From: Nocardioidaceae bacterium
Lineage (GTDB): Bacteria > Actinomycetota > Actinomycetes > Propionibacteriales > Nocardioidaceae
NCBI GenBank assembly: GCA_030447865.1
Contig: JAUJOD010000002.1
Span: 193,881-257,880, forward strand
Direction: 5' to 3'
Length of the DNA stretch: 64,000 nt
Part shown: positions 1 to 8,697 of the stretch, piece after piece
Layout of the letters: each line of letters begins with the position of its first letter
How positions within the stretch are numbered: the stretch's first letter is position 1
Program-made: the position numbers and the translations under genes
The notes under the pieces: generated by a model
Told to the model about the DNA's origin: nothing
Seen by the model: the letters and a program-made list of their open reading frames with translations, nothing else
Database searches by the model: none

Positions 1-8
1 GCGAGCGA

Positions 9-764
9 TCAGTCGAGGAACACGAGGTCGATTATGGCGGCGATGCCGACAAGCGCGACGAAACCCCGGAGCGCTGCGGCGGGCAGACGCCGACCCACCC
101 GAGCCCCGAGCTGCCCGCCGATGACGGAGCCTGCAGCGATGAGACCGGCGGCCGACCACGACACCTGTGCGACAGTCAGGAAGACTAGTGCGGCGACGCC
201 GTTGACGATCAGAGCCAAGACGTTCTTCGCCGCATTGATGCGTTGCAGCGTCTCGTTCAGGCCAAGCCCGAGGACCGCAATCAGCAGCACTCCTTGTGCG
301 GCGCCAAAGTAGCCGCCGTACACACCCGTGGCGAGGACCAACAGCCACACCGTGGCTGAGCCGTGCGTCGGCGCTTGAGCGCGTGGCTGCAGGTGTGTGG
401 AGATCCACGGTTGGGCCACCACCAACACACAACCGACAGCGATCAGGACAGGAACAACTGCGTTGAACGCGGAAGCGGGAAGTTGTAGCAGCAGAGTGGC
501 CCCCGCGAGGCCACCGAGCAGAGAGGCAGCGCCCAAGCGCAGCAGCCGTTCGCGCTGGCCACGCAGCTCTTCCCGGTAGCCGATCGCTCCGGACAACGTA
601 CCCGGCACCAGCCCGACCGTGTTCGAGACGTTCGCCAGCACTGGCGGGTAGCCGACGGCCAGCAGGGTGGGAAACGTGATGAGGGTCCCGGACCCCACGA
701 CGGTGTTGATGGTGCCAGCGGCGATGCCTGCGACGAAGACCGCGAGGCCTTCGAGCAGCGTCAA
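9..764 (-). CDS. TauE/SafE (TSUP) family membrane permease
   Basis: This is a predicted permease of the TauE/SafE family, which exports or imports sulfite, sulfonates and other small anions; the substrate cannot be told from sequence. The 251-residue chain is hydrophobic almost throughout and carries the family's glycine-rich first membrane segment (GTINTVVGSGTLITFP, residues 17-32). The start codon is TTG, whose last two bases belong to the TGA stop of the upstream SPFH gene (TTGA), so its translation is probably coupled to that gene. No soluble partner is seen. Confidence 0.85.
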   Translation of the reverse strand: MTLLEGLAVFVAGIAAGTINTVVGSGTLITFPTLLAVGYPPVLANVSNTVGLVPGTLSGAIGYREELRGQRERLLRLGAASLLGGLAGATLLLQLPASAFNAVVPVLIAVGCVLVVAQPWISTHLQPRAQAPTHGSATVWLLVLATGVYGGYFGAAQGVLLIAVLGLGLNETLQRINAAKNVLALIVNGVAALVFLTVAQVSWSAAGLIAAGSVIGGQLGARVGRRLPAAALRGFVALVGIAAIIDLVFLD

Positions 765-2113
765 CGAGGCGGTGGCTCCGAAGCCGGCGGGCTACCTGTC
801 GGCGGCATTGGTGGCTGGGTTGGCGGCGCCGAAGGCGGCGGCGGCGCGGAAGCCGGAGCCGGTCCCGTTGGCTCCGCCGGGGGGGCGGTCCCCGAAGCCG
901 CTGCATTGCCGTCGGTCTCCGCTGATGGCGGCGGTACGCCGGGTGGAAGCGGTGTGGCGGAAACGTCGCGGTCGCCGGCGGGTAACGGGGCAATGCCGGG
1001 CCGCTGGCCACCCCGAACGGCCGACCCGGTCCGGGGAGCCGCCTCAGCGGCTGATGCGATCGCCTGCGCCACCTCTTCGTGGGCCCGGGACAGCGTCGCG
1101 TCGGCACCGCCCGCACCTGCAGACTCGTCAGCGTAGTGACCGGCCGGCGGCCCGTAGTCCACCCGGGTGCGCGGACCCGACCCGTCGCTCGACGAGCCGT
1201 TACTCGAGATGCCGGACAGCGAGCCGACAGTGCTGCCCAGCCCTTCGAGCGCCTTCCCGATCTCACTGGGCACGATCCACACCTTGTTGGCGTCGCCTTC
1301 GGCGATCTTCGGCAGCATCTGCAGGTACTGGTAGGCCAGCAGCGCCTGGTCGGGTGAACCGTCGTGGATCGACTGGAATACGGTCAAGATCGCTTGCCCC
1401 TCGCCTTGCGCCCGCAGGATGCGCGACTCTCGGTCGGCCTGGGCGCGCAGGATCACCGCTTCGCGGTCACCCTCGGCGGTCAGGATCGCCGACTGCTTTT
1501 GGCCCTCGGCGGTGAGGATCGACGACTGCCGCATCCCCTCGGCGGTCAAGATGGCGGCCCGCTTGTCGCGGTCGGCCCGCATCTGCTTCTCCATCGAGTC
1601 CTTGATCGACGCGGGCGGGTCGATGCCCTTCAGCTCCACCCGGTTCACCCGGATGCCCCAGCGCCCGGTCGCCTCGTCAAGCACTCCTCGCAGCGCGGTG
1701 TTGATCTGGTCCCGGCTGGTGAGCGCCTGCTCCAGCGTCATCCCGCCGATGATGTTGCGCAGGGTCGTCATCGTCAGCTGCTCGATGGCCTGGATGTAGT
1801 TGGCAATCTCGTACGTCGCCGCCACCGAGTTCGTGACCTGGAAGTAGATGACGGTGTCGATCGAAACGACGAGGTTGTCCTCGGTGATAACTGGCTGCGG
1901 CGGGAACGAAACCACCTGCTCACGCAGGTCGATGAGGTACCGGACCTTGTCGACGAACGGCGTGACGATGTTCAGCCCGGCCGAAAGCGTGGTGCGGTAC
2001 TTTCCGAACCGCTCGACGATGCCGGCCCGCGCCTGTGGCACGATCTGCACCGCCTTGGCCAACACGATGATGACCAAGACCACCACCACGCCAAGGATGA
2101 TCAGGGCTTCCAT
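761..2113 (-). CDS. SPFH/band-7 (stomatin-like) membrane protein
   Basis: This is a stomatin/flotillin-type membrane scaffold protein, a family thought to organise membrane microdomains and membrane proteolysis. The 450-residue protein starts at the ATG at 2113. An N-terminal hydrophobic anchor (residues 1-20) is followed by the band-7 domain to about residue 200 and a heptad-like stretch containing several ILTAEG/ILRAQ repeats (about residues 190-250) typical of the oligomerising helix. The last 130 residues are a low-complexity Pro/Ser/Ala tail. It lies 73 bases downstream of an NfeD gene, the classic partner of SPFH proteins. The reading frame stays open upstream to 2269, but that extension is not family-like. 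Confidence 0.9.
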   Translation of the reverse strand: MEALIILGVVVVLVIIVLAKAVQIVPQARAGIVERFGKYRTTLSAGLNIVTPFVDKVRYLIDLREQVVSFPPQPVITEDNLVVSIDTVIYFQVTNSVAATYEIANYIQAIEQLTMTTLRNIIGGMTLEQALTSRDQINTALRGVLDEATGRWGIRVNRVELKGIDPPASIKDSMEKQMRADRDKRAAILTAEGMRQSSILTAEGQKQSAILTAEGDREAVILRAQADRESRILRAQGEGQAILTVFQSIHDGSPDQALLAYQYLQMLPKIAEGDANKVWIVPSEIGKALEGLGSTVGSLSGISSNGSSSDGSGPRTRVDYGPPAGHYADESAGAGGADATLSRAHEEVAQAIASAAEAAPRTGSAVRGGQRPGIAPLPAGDRDVSATPLPPGVPPPSAETDGNAAASGTAPPAEPTGPAPASAPPPPSAPPTQPPMPPTGSPPASEPPPR

Positions 2114-2186
2114 GACTCCCCCTCGGGGACTAGCGACGGGCCGTCGGCCCATCTCGATGTGACAACACCGGAACGGATCACGTCGC

Positions 2187-2636
2187 CTACCAGTCCGTCG
2201 GAAAGACGACCGCGGTGGCGCCGTCGATCTCCGCCACCGACACCTTGGCGCCCGGTTCGATTTCGACATCTTCGTCGAGGCTCCGTGCCGACCACACCTC
2301 GCCGCTGAGCTTGACCCTCCCAGCGTGCTCGGTTACCCGCTCGAGGACCACACCAGTGCCCCCAATGAGCGCCTGGGGGCCAGTACGGATCGTCGGGCCG
2401 CGGTGCAGCCGGCGGGCCATCGTCGGCCGGACGAAGCCCAGCAACGAGACCGACACCACCGCTGCCACCAGCACCTGCAGGTAGATGTTCAAGCCTCCGG
2501 CGGCCGCTGCAGAGCCAGCAAGTGCGCCGGCGGCGAGCATCAACAGCGTGAAGTCCAGGGTGGCTACCTCGGCACCAGCCAGCACCAGGCTCACCACAAG
2601 CCAAGCCTGCCAACTGTGCTCCTGGAGCCAGTCCAT
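2187..2636 (-). CDS. NfeD family membrane protein
   Basis: This is a short NfeD-type protein (149 aa). It has two or three N-terminal membrane segments (about residues 12-65) followed by a small beta-barrel OB-like domain (about residues 80-149, containing GGTGVVLERVTEHAGRVKLSG). Proteins of this kind pair with SPFH/stomatin proteins in membrane quality control. The SPFH gene follows on the same strand, supporting a two-gene unit that also reads into the TauE/SafE gene. The ATG at 2636 lacks a strong ribosome site. Confidence 0.85.
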   Translation of the reverse strand: MDWLQEHSWQAWLVVSLVLAGAEVATLDFTLLMLAAGALAGSAAAAGGLNIYLQVLVAAVVSVSLLGFVRPTMARRLHRGPTIRTGPQALIGGTGVVLERVTEHAGRVKLSGEVWSARSLDEDVEIEPGAKVSVAEIDGATAVVFPTDW

Positions 2637-2657
2637 GTACTAAACCCTAGCCGACAG

Positions 2658-3467
2658 TTATGCCTGCTGAAGGCGATGCGAACGCAGCCGGCGCCGCGCG
2701 CTGTAGCGGCCGTCCGCGCGCTGCAAGGTCAACGGCAGTCCGAACGTCGCCGAGAGGGCCTCCTGCGTCAACGCCGACTCGATCGGACCGGACGCGACCA
2801 CCTCGCCGGCGCGCAACATCAGCACATGGGTGAAGCCTGGGGGGATCTCCTCGACATGATGACTGACGAGAACCGTCGCGGGAGACGTCTCGTCGTACGC
2901 CAGGACCGACAACGTGCTGACCAGGTCCTCACGGCCCCCGAGGTCAAGACCCGCGGCCGGCTCGTCGAGGAGCAGCAACTCAGGGTCGGTCATCAGCGCA
3001 CGGGCGATCTGGACCCGTTTGCGTTCGCCTTCGCTGAGGGTGCCGAAGGTCCGATCAGACAGCCGGCTGACGCCGAGCTCTTGGAGCAGCTGTCCGGCAC
3101 GCTGGTGATCCTGCTCGTCGTAGCTCTCCCGCCATCGCCCGAGGACGGCGTACGACGCCGAGACCACGACGTCACTCACCCGCTCGGTCCGGGGAATGCG
3201 GTCCGCGAGTGCCGCGCTGGTGAGGCCGATGCGTGGGCGCAGCTCGAAGACGTCGACAGTGCCGACCACCTCACCGAGGATGCCGACCACCCCGTCGGTG
3301 GGGTGCAGGTGAGTGCTCAGCACCTGGAGAAGGGTTGTCTTGCCGGCGCCGTTGGGGCCTATCACGACCCAGCGTTCGTTGTCCTCGACCCGCCAGGAGA
3401 CGGAGCTGAGGAGCCGGTTCCCGCCCTTGACGACGGAGACGTCGGCCAGCTCTATGACCGCAGTCAT
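2658..3467 (-). CDS. Stand-alone ABC transporter ATP-binding protein
   Basis: This is a single-domain ABC ATPase of 269 aa. Visible motifs are Walker A (GPNGAGKTT), the signature LSEGERKRVQIARAL, Walker B (ELLLLDEPAAGLD) and the switch His (VSHHVEE). I chose the ATG at 3467 (MTAVIELADVS), where ABC homology begins; the frame is open to 3635 and an ATG at 3482 is an alternative. No permease gene is adjacent, so it either serves a distant transporter or is a non-transport ABC protein. The gene is divergent from the next one. Confidence 0.85.
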   Translation of the reverse strand: MTAVIELADVSVVKGGNRLLSSVSWRVEDNERWVVIGPNGAGKTTLLQVLSTHLHPTDGVVGILGEVVGTVDVFELRPRIGLTSAALADRIPRTERVSDVVVSASYAVLGRWRESYDEQDHQRAGQLLQELGVSRLSDRTFGTLSEGERKRVQIARALMTDPELLLLDEPAAGLDLGGREDLVSTLSVLAYDETSPATVLVSHHVEEIPPGFTHVLMLRAGEVVASGPIESALTQEALSATFGLPLTLQRADGRYSARRRLRSHRLQQA

Positions 3468-3570
3468 CGCGCTCCTCGCCATGAGTCGGGGCCGTGGAAC
3501 CGGTGGGAATGCTGTGTACGGCGAAGTCTGTAGGCAGATCGTACGACGCTGCGGCTCGTAGGCTCGTGCC

Positions 3571-4299
3571 GTGCCCACTGTCCCGTCCTGCGCCCGCGTG
3601 GCGTGCTGGCTCAACGCCTGGCTGGCGCGGCGCACGAGCGCCGACGCCGTGATCGGCGGCCTGCTGAACGGTCAGGCCAGCGTGACGTTTGCCGAGCCCA
3701 TCGACCGGGAGCCGCTCTCCCCCGCGATGGTGCTCGGAGCGCTGTCGCGTCTCGACGTACGTCGGGTGAGCGCCAGCCTGCCCACGCCCGGCAACCTGCT
3801 GGGGCTGGGCGGGCCGGCCACGTTCAACGCTGATGCCGTAGAGGCCGGTGAGGCCGTTCTCTGGCTGGGGGCAGCCATCGGCTTCGTACCGATCTCGGTC
3901 GGCCGATCGACGACCTGGCGGGGCTCACCGGCCACGCCCCCGACGTACCTGCCAGATGTCGCAACAGCCGACCGCGACCTGCGGCAGGCCCTAACGGATA
4001 CGGCGCAGACGCTGGCGGACCTCGACGTGGCGAGCTGGAACCCGGAGGTGGCCGATGCGCTGCTGAACCTGCGGGCCTCCGGCACCGACGACGGCGGACT
4101 GCCGTTCGCGTCCCCCCTCGCCGCCCGCACGGCGATGACCGGGCTCAGATGCGGGCAGATTGCCGACCTTGCCATGGACAGCGACGGCGGCGCCCTGTCG
4201 TCGCGGCAAGCCGAGCAGCGTCGGCACGCGCTCGTGGCGCTGCGCCGGTCGTCGCGGGCGGCGGTTGTCGCAGCCTGCTCGTCCGTCGACGGTCGCTAA
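3571..4299 (+). CDS. Hypothetical protein upstream of serB
   Basis: I do not recognise a domain in this 242-residue protein. It begins with GTG at 3571, is rich in Ala, Leu and Pro, has no convincing signal peptide, and has one mildly hydrophobic stretch (about residues 90-105, AVLWLGAAIGFVPISVG). It ends 13 bases before the serB start, so the two are probably co-transcribed. Codon use (strong third-position GC) matches the neighbours, so I regard it as a genuine native gene of unknown role. Confidence 0.7.
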   Translation: MPTVPSCARVACWLNAWLARRTSADAVIGGLLNGQASVTFAEPIDREPLSPAMVLGALSRLDVRRVSASLPTPGNLLGLGGPATFNADAVEAGEAVLWLGAAIGFVPISVGRSTTWRGSPATPPTYLPDVATADRDLRQALTDTAQTLADLDVASWNPEVADALLNLRASGTDDGGLPFASPLAARTAMTGLRCGQIADLAMDSDGGALSSRQAEQRRHALVALRRSSRAAVVAACSSVDGR

Positions 4300-4312
4300 C
4301 GTGGTGCCCGAC

Positions 4313-5524
4313 ATGAGCGATGCTCCGACCCATCTGATCACGGTGACGGGTAGAGACCGGCCAGGTGTGACAGCGGCGATGTTCGAGTCGCTGTCCCGCT
4401 TCGCGGTCGACGTCCTCGACATCGAGCAGATCGTGCTGCGGGGCCGGCTGGTACTCGGCATCCTGGTGACCGCGCCGCGCGACGTGACCCGGCTGGAGAG
4501 AGGCGTCCAGCAGACCGCAACCGATCTCGAGATGGACGTCGAGTTCGCCCGTGGCAGCGGCGACAACGCCCCGCGCCGCGACGGCCGGGTCCACGTCACA
4601 GTTCTCGGCCGGCCGCTGAAGCCCCGGGCGGTGGCAGCACTGGCTGGCCGCGTCGCCGACACCGGCGCCAACATCGACCGGATCGTGCGGATGGCCCGCT
4701 ACCCGGTCACCGCCATCGAGTTCGACGTGTCCGGCGGGGACGTCGAGCGGCTGCGCAGCGTGCTCGCCGCGGAGGCCGCGAGTCAGCGCGTCGATGTCGC
4801 CGTACAGCGGGTCGGGTTGCTCCGCCACGGCCGTCGGTTGGTGGTCATGGACGTTGACTCAACGCTCGTGCAGGGCGAGGCGATCGACCTGCTCGCGGCC
4901 CGAGCCGGAGTCGGGGCTGAGGTGGCAACGATCACCGAGCAGGCGATGCGCGGCGAGCTGGACTTCGAGGCGGCCCTGCGACAGCGGGTGGCCCTGCTCG
5001 CCGGACTTGACTCGGGCGCTCTCAACGAGGTTTATGCCCAGCTGGAGCTGGCGCCCGGGGCCCGCACGCTTGTCCGGACTCTGAAGCGGCTCGGCTACCG
5101 ATTCGGGATCGTGAGCGGCGGCTTCACCGCCCTGACCGACCGGTTGGTGGCGGACCTCGGCATCGACTATGCCGCGGCCAACGAACTCGAAGTGGTCGAC
5201 GGGCGGGTCACCGGCCGGGTCGTCGGACCGGTGGTCGATCGGGCGGGGAAGGCGGCGGCGCTGCGCCAGTTCGCCCACCAGGCGGGGTTCGCCTTGGACC
5301 ACACGGTCGCGATCGGTGACGGCGCCAACGACGTCGACATGTTGTCGATCGCCGGGCTCGGCGTGGCGTTCAATGCCAAGCCGATGGTGCAGGAGGCAGC
5401 GCATGCGGCGGTGAACGTCCCGTTCCTCGATGCGATCCTGTACCTGCTCGGGATCAGCCGCGAGGACGTCGAGGCGGCCGACGCCGAGCACGGCATCACC
5501 ACGCCACGCCCGGCCGTGCCGTAG
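4313..5524 (+). CDS. serB: Phosphoserine phosphatase SerB with N-terminal ACT domains
   Basis: This enzyme dephosphorylates O-phosphoserine in the last step of serine synthesis. The 403-residue protein has two ACT-like regulatory modules (about residues 6-80 and 93-165, the first opening LITVTGRDRPGVTAAMF). A HAD phosphatase domain follows, with the nucleophile motif DVDST (residues 180-184), GIVSGGFTALTDRL, and the metal-binding GDGANDVDM near the C-terminus. This two-ACT layout is that of the mycobacterial SerB2 type, where ACT domains sense serine. The ATG at 4313 is chosen; GTG codons just upstream are possible. Confidence 0.93.
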   Translation: MSDAPTHLITVTGRDRPGVTAAMFESLSRFAVDVLDIEQIVLRGRLVLGILVTAPRDVTRLERGVQQTATDLEMDVEFARGSGDNAPRRDGRVHVTVLGRPLKPRAVAALAGRVADTGANIDRIVRMARYPVTAIEFDVSGGDVERLRSVLAAEAASQRVDVAVQRVGLLRHGRRLVVMDVDSTLVQGEAIDLLAARAGVGAEVATITEQAMRGELDFEAALRQRVALLAGLDSGALNEVYAQLELAPGARTLVRTLKRLGYRFGIVSGGFTALTDRLVADLGIDYAAANELEVVDGRVTGRVVGPVVDRAGKAAALRQFAHQAGFALDHTVAIGDGANDVDMLSIAGLGVAFNAKPMVQEAAHAAVNVPFLDAILYLLGISREDVEAADAEHGITTPRPAVP

Positions 5525-5533
5525 TCGCTCCGC

Positions 5534-6304
5534 TCAGGCGCCCATGGCGTGGTAGCCCCCATCGACGTGAACTATCTCCCCTGTCGTCTTGGGGAAGAAG
5601 TCGCTCAACAGCGCGACGACGGTGCGCGCGGTGGGCTCGAGGTCGTCGAGGTCCCAGCCCAGCGGCGCCCGTTTGGCCCACTCGTGCTCGAAGAGCTCGA
5701 ACCCAGGGATGGCCTTGGCGGCGAGCGTCTTCAGCGCCCCTGCGCTGACCAGGTTGCAGCGAATGCCCTGCGGTCCGAGGTCGCGGGCCAGGTAGCGGTT
5801 GCACGCCTCGAGGGCCCCCTTGGCGAAGCCCATCCAGTCGTAGCCGGGCCAGGCGACCGACGCGTCGAACGTCATACCGACGATGCTGCCGCCGGGTTTC
5901 ATCAGGGGCAGACACGCGGTGGTGAGCGACTTCAGCGAGTACGCCGACACGTGCACGGCCTGCGCCACGTCGGGCCATGGTCCCGTGAGGAACTTGCCAC
6001 CGAGCAACGTCTCTGGGTTGCCGTACGCGATGGAGTGGACCACACCGTCGAGCCCGTCGACATGTTCGCGTACGGCGTCCGCGAGCCGCGCCAGATGGTC
6101 GTCGTCGGTGACGTCGAGCTCGAGGACCGGAGGCTCCTCCGGCAGCCGCTTTGCGATGCGCCTGGTGATGCTCAGCGCCCGACCAAAGTTGGAGATCAGC
6201 ACCGTCGCGCCTTGCTCCTGGGCCACCTTTGCCGTGGCGAAACCGATCGAGGAGTCGAGCGTGACCCCGGCGACCAGGACCCGCTTGCCGTCAAGAATGC
6301 CCAT
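5534..6304 (-). CDS. fabI: Enoyl-[acyl-carrier-protein] reductase, InhA-like
   Basis: This is an NADH-dependent enoyl-ACP reductase that finishes each fatty-acid elongation round. In 256 residues it shows the FabI/InhA glycine motif (GVTLDSSIGF), a Phe at 146 in the InhA Phe149 position, and the Y-x6-K catalytic pair Tyr155/Lys162 (PGYDWMGFAKGALE). The C-terminus GEIVHVDGGYHAMG is also typical. It lies 18 bases downstream of fabG, the same order as the mycobacterial fabG1-inhA operon. It is convergent with serB, with only 9 bases between stops. Confidence 0.95.
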   Translation of the reverse strand: MGILDGKRVLVAGVTLDSSIGFATAKVAQEQGATVLISNFGRALSITRRIAKRLPEEPPVLELDVTDDDHLARLADAVREHVDGLDGVVHSIAYGNPETLLGGKFLTGPWPDVAQAVHVSAYSLKSLTTACLPLMKPGGSIVGMTFDASVAWPGYDWMGFAKGALEACNRYLARDLGPQGIRCNLVSAGALKTLAAKAIPGFELFEHEWAKRAPLGWDLDDLEPTARTVVALLSDFFPKTTGEIVHVDGGYHAMGA

Positions 6305-6322
6305 CGCTGTCGAGCCCTTTCG

Positions 6323-7027
6323 TCAATGCCCCATGCCGAGGCCGCCGTCGACGGGGATCACCGCGCCGGTGATGTACCCAGCCTCGTCCGAAGCCAGCCA
6401 GCGCACCACGGCTGCCACCTCGTCCGCTGTCGTGAACCGGCCGAGCGGTATCGCCTTCACGTAGTCCGCCCGCGCTTGCTCGGGCAGCTCGGCCGTCATG
6501 TCGGTCTCCACGAACCCAGGCGCCACGACGTTGGCCGTGATGCTACGGCTGCCCAGTTCGCGGGCCAGCGAGCGCGCCATCCCGACCAGGCCTGCCTTGC
6601 TGGCGGCGTAGTTCACCTGCCCGGCCGAGCCCAACAGCCCGACCACCGAGGACACCAGCACGATGCGGCCCCGCTTCAGCCGCAGCATCCCCTTGGCTGC
6701 CCGCTTCACTACCCGAAACGACCCGGTCAAGTTGGTTTCGACCACCGACGACCAGTCGTCCTCCGACATCCGCAGCAGCAACGTGTCGCGGGTGATGCCG
6801 GCGTTGGCGACCAGCACCTCAACCGGGCCCTGTTCCGCCTCGATTGTGTTGAAGGCGGCGTCGACCTCCGCTGACACGGTGACGTCGCAGCGTACGGCGA
6901 GAAACCCCGCGGGTGGCTCGCCACTGCGGTACGTGATGGCGACGGCGTCCCCTGTCGCAGCGAACGCCTCGGCGATCGCCCGGCCGATGCCTCGGTTGCC
7001 GCCAGTCACGAGCACCGACCTGCCCAC
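6323..7027 (-). CDS. fabG: 3-oxoacyl-[acyl-carrier-protein] reductase
   Basis: This is an NADPH-dependent ketoacyl-ACP reductase of type II fatty-acid synthesis. The 234-residue SDR protein has the cofactor motif GGNRGIG (residues 9-15), NAG (75-77), active-site Ser126/127, and Tyr140/Lys144 in NYAASK. The C-terminal PVDGGLGMGH ending matches actinobacterial FabG1/MabA. It is the first gene of a two-gene unit with fabI. Confidence 0.93.
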   Translation of the reverse strand: MGRSVLVTGGNRGIGRAIAEAFAATGDAVAITYRSGEPPAGFLAVRCDVTVSAEVDAAFNTIEAEQGPVEVLVANAGITRDTLLLRMSEDDWSSVVETNLTGSFRVVKRAAKGMLRLKRGRIVLVSSVVGLLGSAGQVNYAASKAGLVGMARSLARELGSRSITANVVAPGFVETDMTAELPEQARADYVKAIPLGRFTTADEVAAVVRWLASDEAGYITGAVIPVDGGLGMGH

Positions 7028-7163
7028 GCCGCTGCCTCCTCTGCCCCGTCTGGTCGGTTGACGTTATCGGCTACCGGCGGGTATCGGCGAACCGGTTCGC
7101 TGGCCGGGCTGGTCGCGACGAGCCGGCCGACCCGACGTACGCTGGCAGGACAAGGAGCCTTCC

Positions 7164-7463
7164 GTGAAAGAGCAACCAGGCGCTGCGGCGGTCATCACCT
7201 CCGCACGCACCAGTCGCAGCGACGACATCCGGCGACGACAACAGCGCTACCTCGTCTCGATGGGCGTCCGGACGGTGTGCTTCGTACTTGCCGTTGTGTC
7301 GTCCGGCCCGCTGCGGTGGGGATTCTTCACCGCAGCGGTGGTGCTGCCCTACGTCGCTGTCGTGGTGGCGAACACCAGCACCCGACGCGAGACGTTGAGC
7401 TCGGCGCCGTACTTCACCGATGATGCGAGGGCACTAGAGGGGCCACCCGACACGCGCACGTGA
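7164..7463 (+). CDS. DUF3099 small membrane protein
   Basis: This 99-residue protein matches the actinobacterial DUF3099 family: a conserved ITSARTSRSDDIRRRQQRYL block (residues 11-30) followed by two closely spaced membrane segments (about residues 34-50 and 54-70). Its function is unknown. The GTG start at 7164 follows an AAGGAG-like ribosome site. It stands alone between the divergent fabG and the convergent moaA, and a 44-base palindrome begins two bases after its stop. Confidence 0.85.
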   Translation: MKEQPGAAAVITSARTSRSDDIRRRQQRYLVSMGVRTVCFVLAVVSSGPLRWGFFTAAVVLPYVAVVVANTSTRRETLSSAPYFTDDARALEGPPDTRT

Positions 7464-7464
7464 C

Positions 7465-7508
7465 TTGTCAGAACGTAGTCGACCTATCGGTGGAATAGGT
7501 TCTGACAA
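7465..7508. repeat. 44-bp palindromic repeat, copy A
   Basis: This is an imperfect palindrome with outer arms TTGTCAGAAC and GTTCTGACAA and a TCGACCTAT core, in the convergent gap between the DUF3099 gene and moaA. A second copy of identical length lies at 53593-53636; read in reverse complement the two agree at 40 of 44 positions by eye. The bases just outside (AC on the left, CTCC on the right) also match. It could act as a bidirectional terminator, but repetition 46 kb away in a different context suggests a dispersed repeat family. Confidence 0.85.
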
Positions 7509-7530
7509 CTCCCATGGAGGGAGGACCGCG

Positions 7531-8559
7531 TCAGCCGCCGATGGCGCTCATCGGACGGGTTGGCTGCAGGAAGGACTCGTCGTCGATGCCGTGCCCCGCG
7601 CGTTTGGTCCACATGGCGCGACGCCATCGCGCGGCGATCTCGGCGTCATCGGCTCCTGAGCGCAGCGCGGTCCGCAAATCGGACTCCTCGCGGGCGAACA
7701 GGCAGTTGCGCACCTGGCCGTCGGCAGTGAGCCGCACCCGGTCACAGTCGCCGCAGAAGGGGCGCGTGACCGAGCCGATCACTCCCACCGTGCCGGGGCC
7801 ACCGTTGACGAGGAACAGCTCAGCGGGGGCGCTGCCGCGCTCGGCCGGATGCGGGGTCAGGTCGTACGTCGACCGCAGCGCCGTCAAGATCTCGTCGGCG
7901 GTGATCATGGCCTCGCGGCTCCAGCCGTGCTGGGCGTCCAGCGGCATTTGCTCGATGAAGCGCAACTCGTACCCGTGAGCGAGGCACCACCCAAGCAGCT
8001 CAGCCGCCTGGTCGTCATTGGAGCCGCGCAGCAGCACAGCGTTGACCTTCACCGGACTCAGGCCGGCGGCAGCCGCGGCAGCCAGCCCCCTGACGACGTC
8101 GTCGAACCGGTCGCGCCGGGTGATCGCGCGAAAAGTGTCTGGACGCACGGTGTCGAGGCTCACGTTGACCCGGTCGAGCCCGGCTGCGGCTAGTGCCGGG
8201 GCGACGCGCTCCAGGCCGATGCCGTTGGTGGTGACGGAGATGTGGGGGCGCGGCTCGAGCCGCGCCGTTCGCGCGACGATATCGGTCAGGCCACGACGGA
8301 TCAGCGGTTCACCGCCGGTGAACCGGACCTCCAGCACACCGAGCCTCTGCACCGCGATCGTGATGAGCCGCACCACCTCGTCGTCGGTCAGCACGTCGGC
8401 GTTGGGCAGCCAATCCAGGCCCTCGGCGGGCATGCAGTACGAGCAGCGCAGGTTGCAGCGGTCGGTCAGGGAGACCCGCAGGTCGGTGCCGGCTCGACCG
8501 TAGGAGTCGAGCAATGCCGACGTGGGCCGGGCCAACGCAGGTGTCGCGACAAGCTGCAC
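7531..8559 (-). CDS. moaA: GTP 3',8-cyclase MoaA (molybdenum cofactor synthesis)
   Basis: This is a radical-SAM enzyme that, with MoaC, converts GTP to cyclic pyranopterin monophosphate. The 342-residue protein has the N-terminal SAM cluster motif CNLRCSYC (Cys35, 39, 42) and the C-terminal second-cluster motif FCGDC followed after 13 residues by NCLF. It ends in the diagnostic Gly-Gly. I chose the GTG at 8559; the frame is open upstream to 8619. No other moa gene is in the window. Confidence 0.93.
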   Translation of the reverse strand: MQLVATPALARPTSALLDSYGRAGTDLRVSLTDRCNLRCSYCMPAEGLDWLPNADVLTDDEVVRLITIAVQRLGVLEVRFTGGEPLIRRGLTDIVARTARLEPRPHISVTTNGIGLERVAPALAAAGLDRVNVSLDTVRPDTFRAITRRDRFDDVVRGLAAAAAAGLSPVKVNAVLLRGSNDDQAAELLGWCLAHGYELRFIEQMPLDAQHGWSREAMITADEILTALRSTYDLTPHPAERGSAPAELFLVNGGPGTVGVIGSVTRPFCGDCDRVRLTADGQVRNCLFAREESDLRTALRSGADDAEIAARWRRAMWTKRAGHGIDDESFLQPTRPMSAIGG

Positions 8560-8697
8560 CGGTCCAGGGTACGTCGTACGCCACCGCAGCAGCCCCAGGC
8601 GCCGCCCAGTGCGACCCAACCGTGCGCTGCCTGCATCTCGTGCGCACCACCAGTACTCCGACCCGCGCTGCCGAGAGCGGGTTAGGTTGGAGGCGCC

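Noticed and set aside
1364-2308. Plus-strand open frame of 314 codons with repeated LGGQD/LGGED text
   Set aside because: The repeats mirror the ILTAEG repeats of the antisense SPFH gene; no start signal or family.
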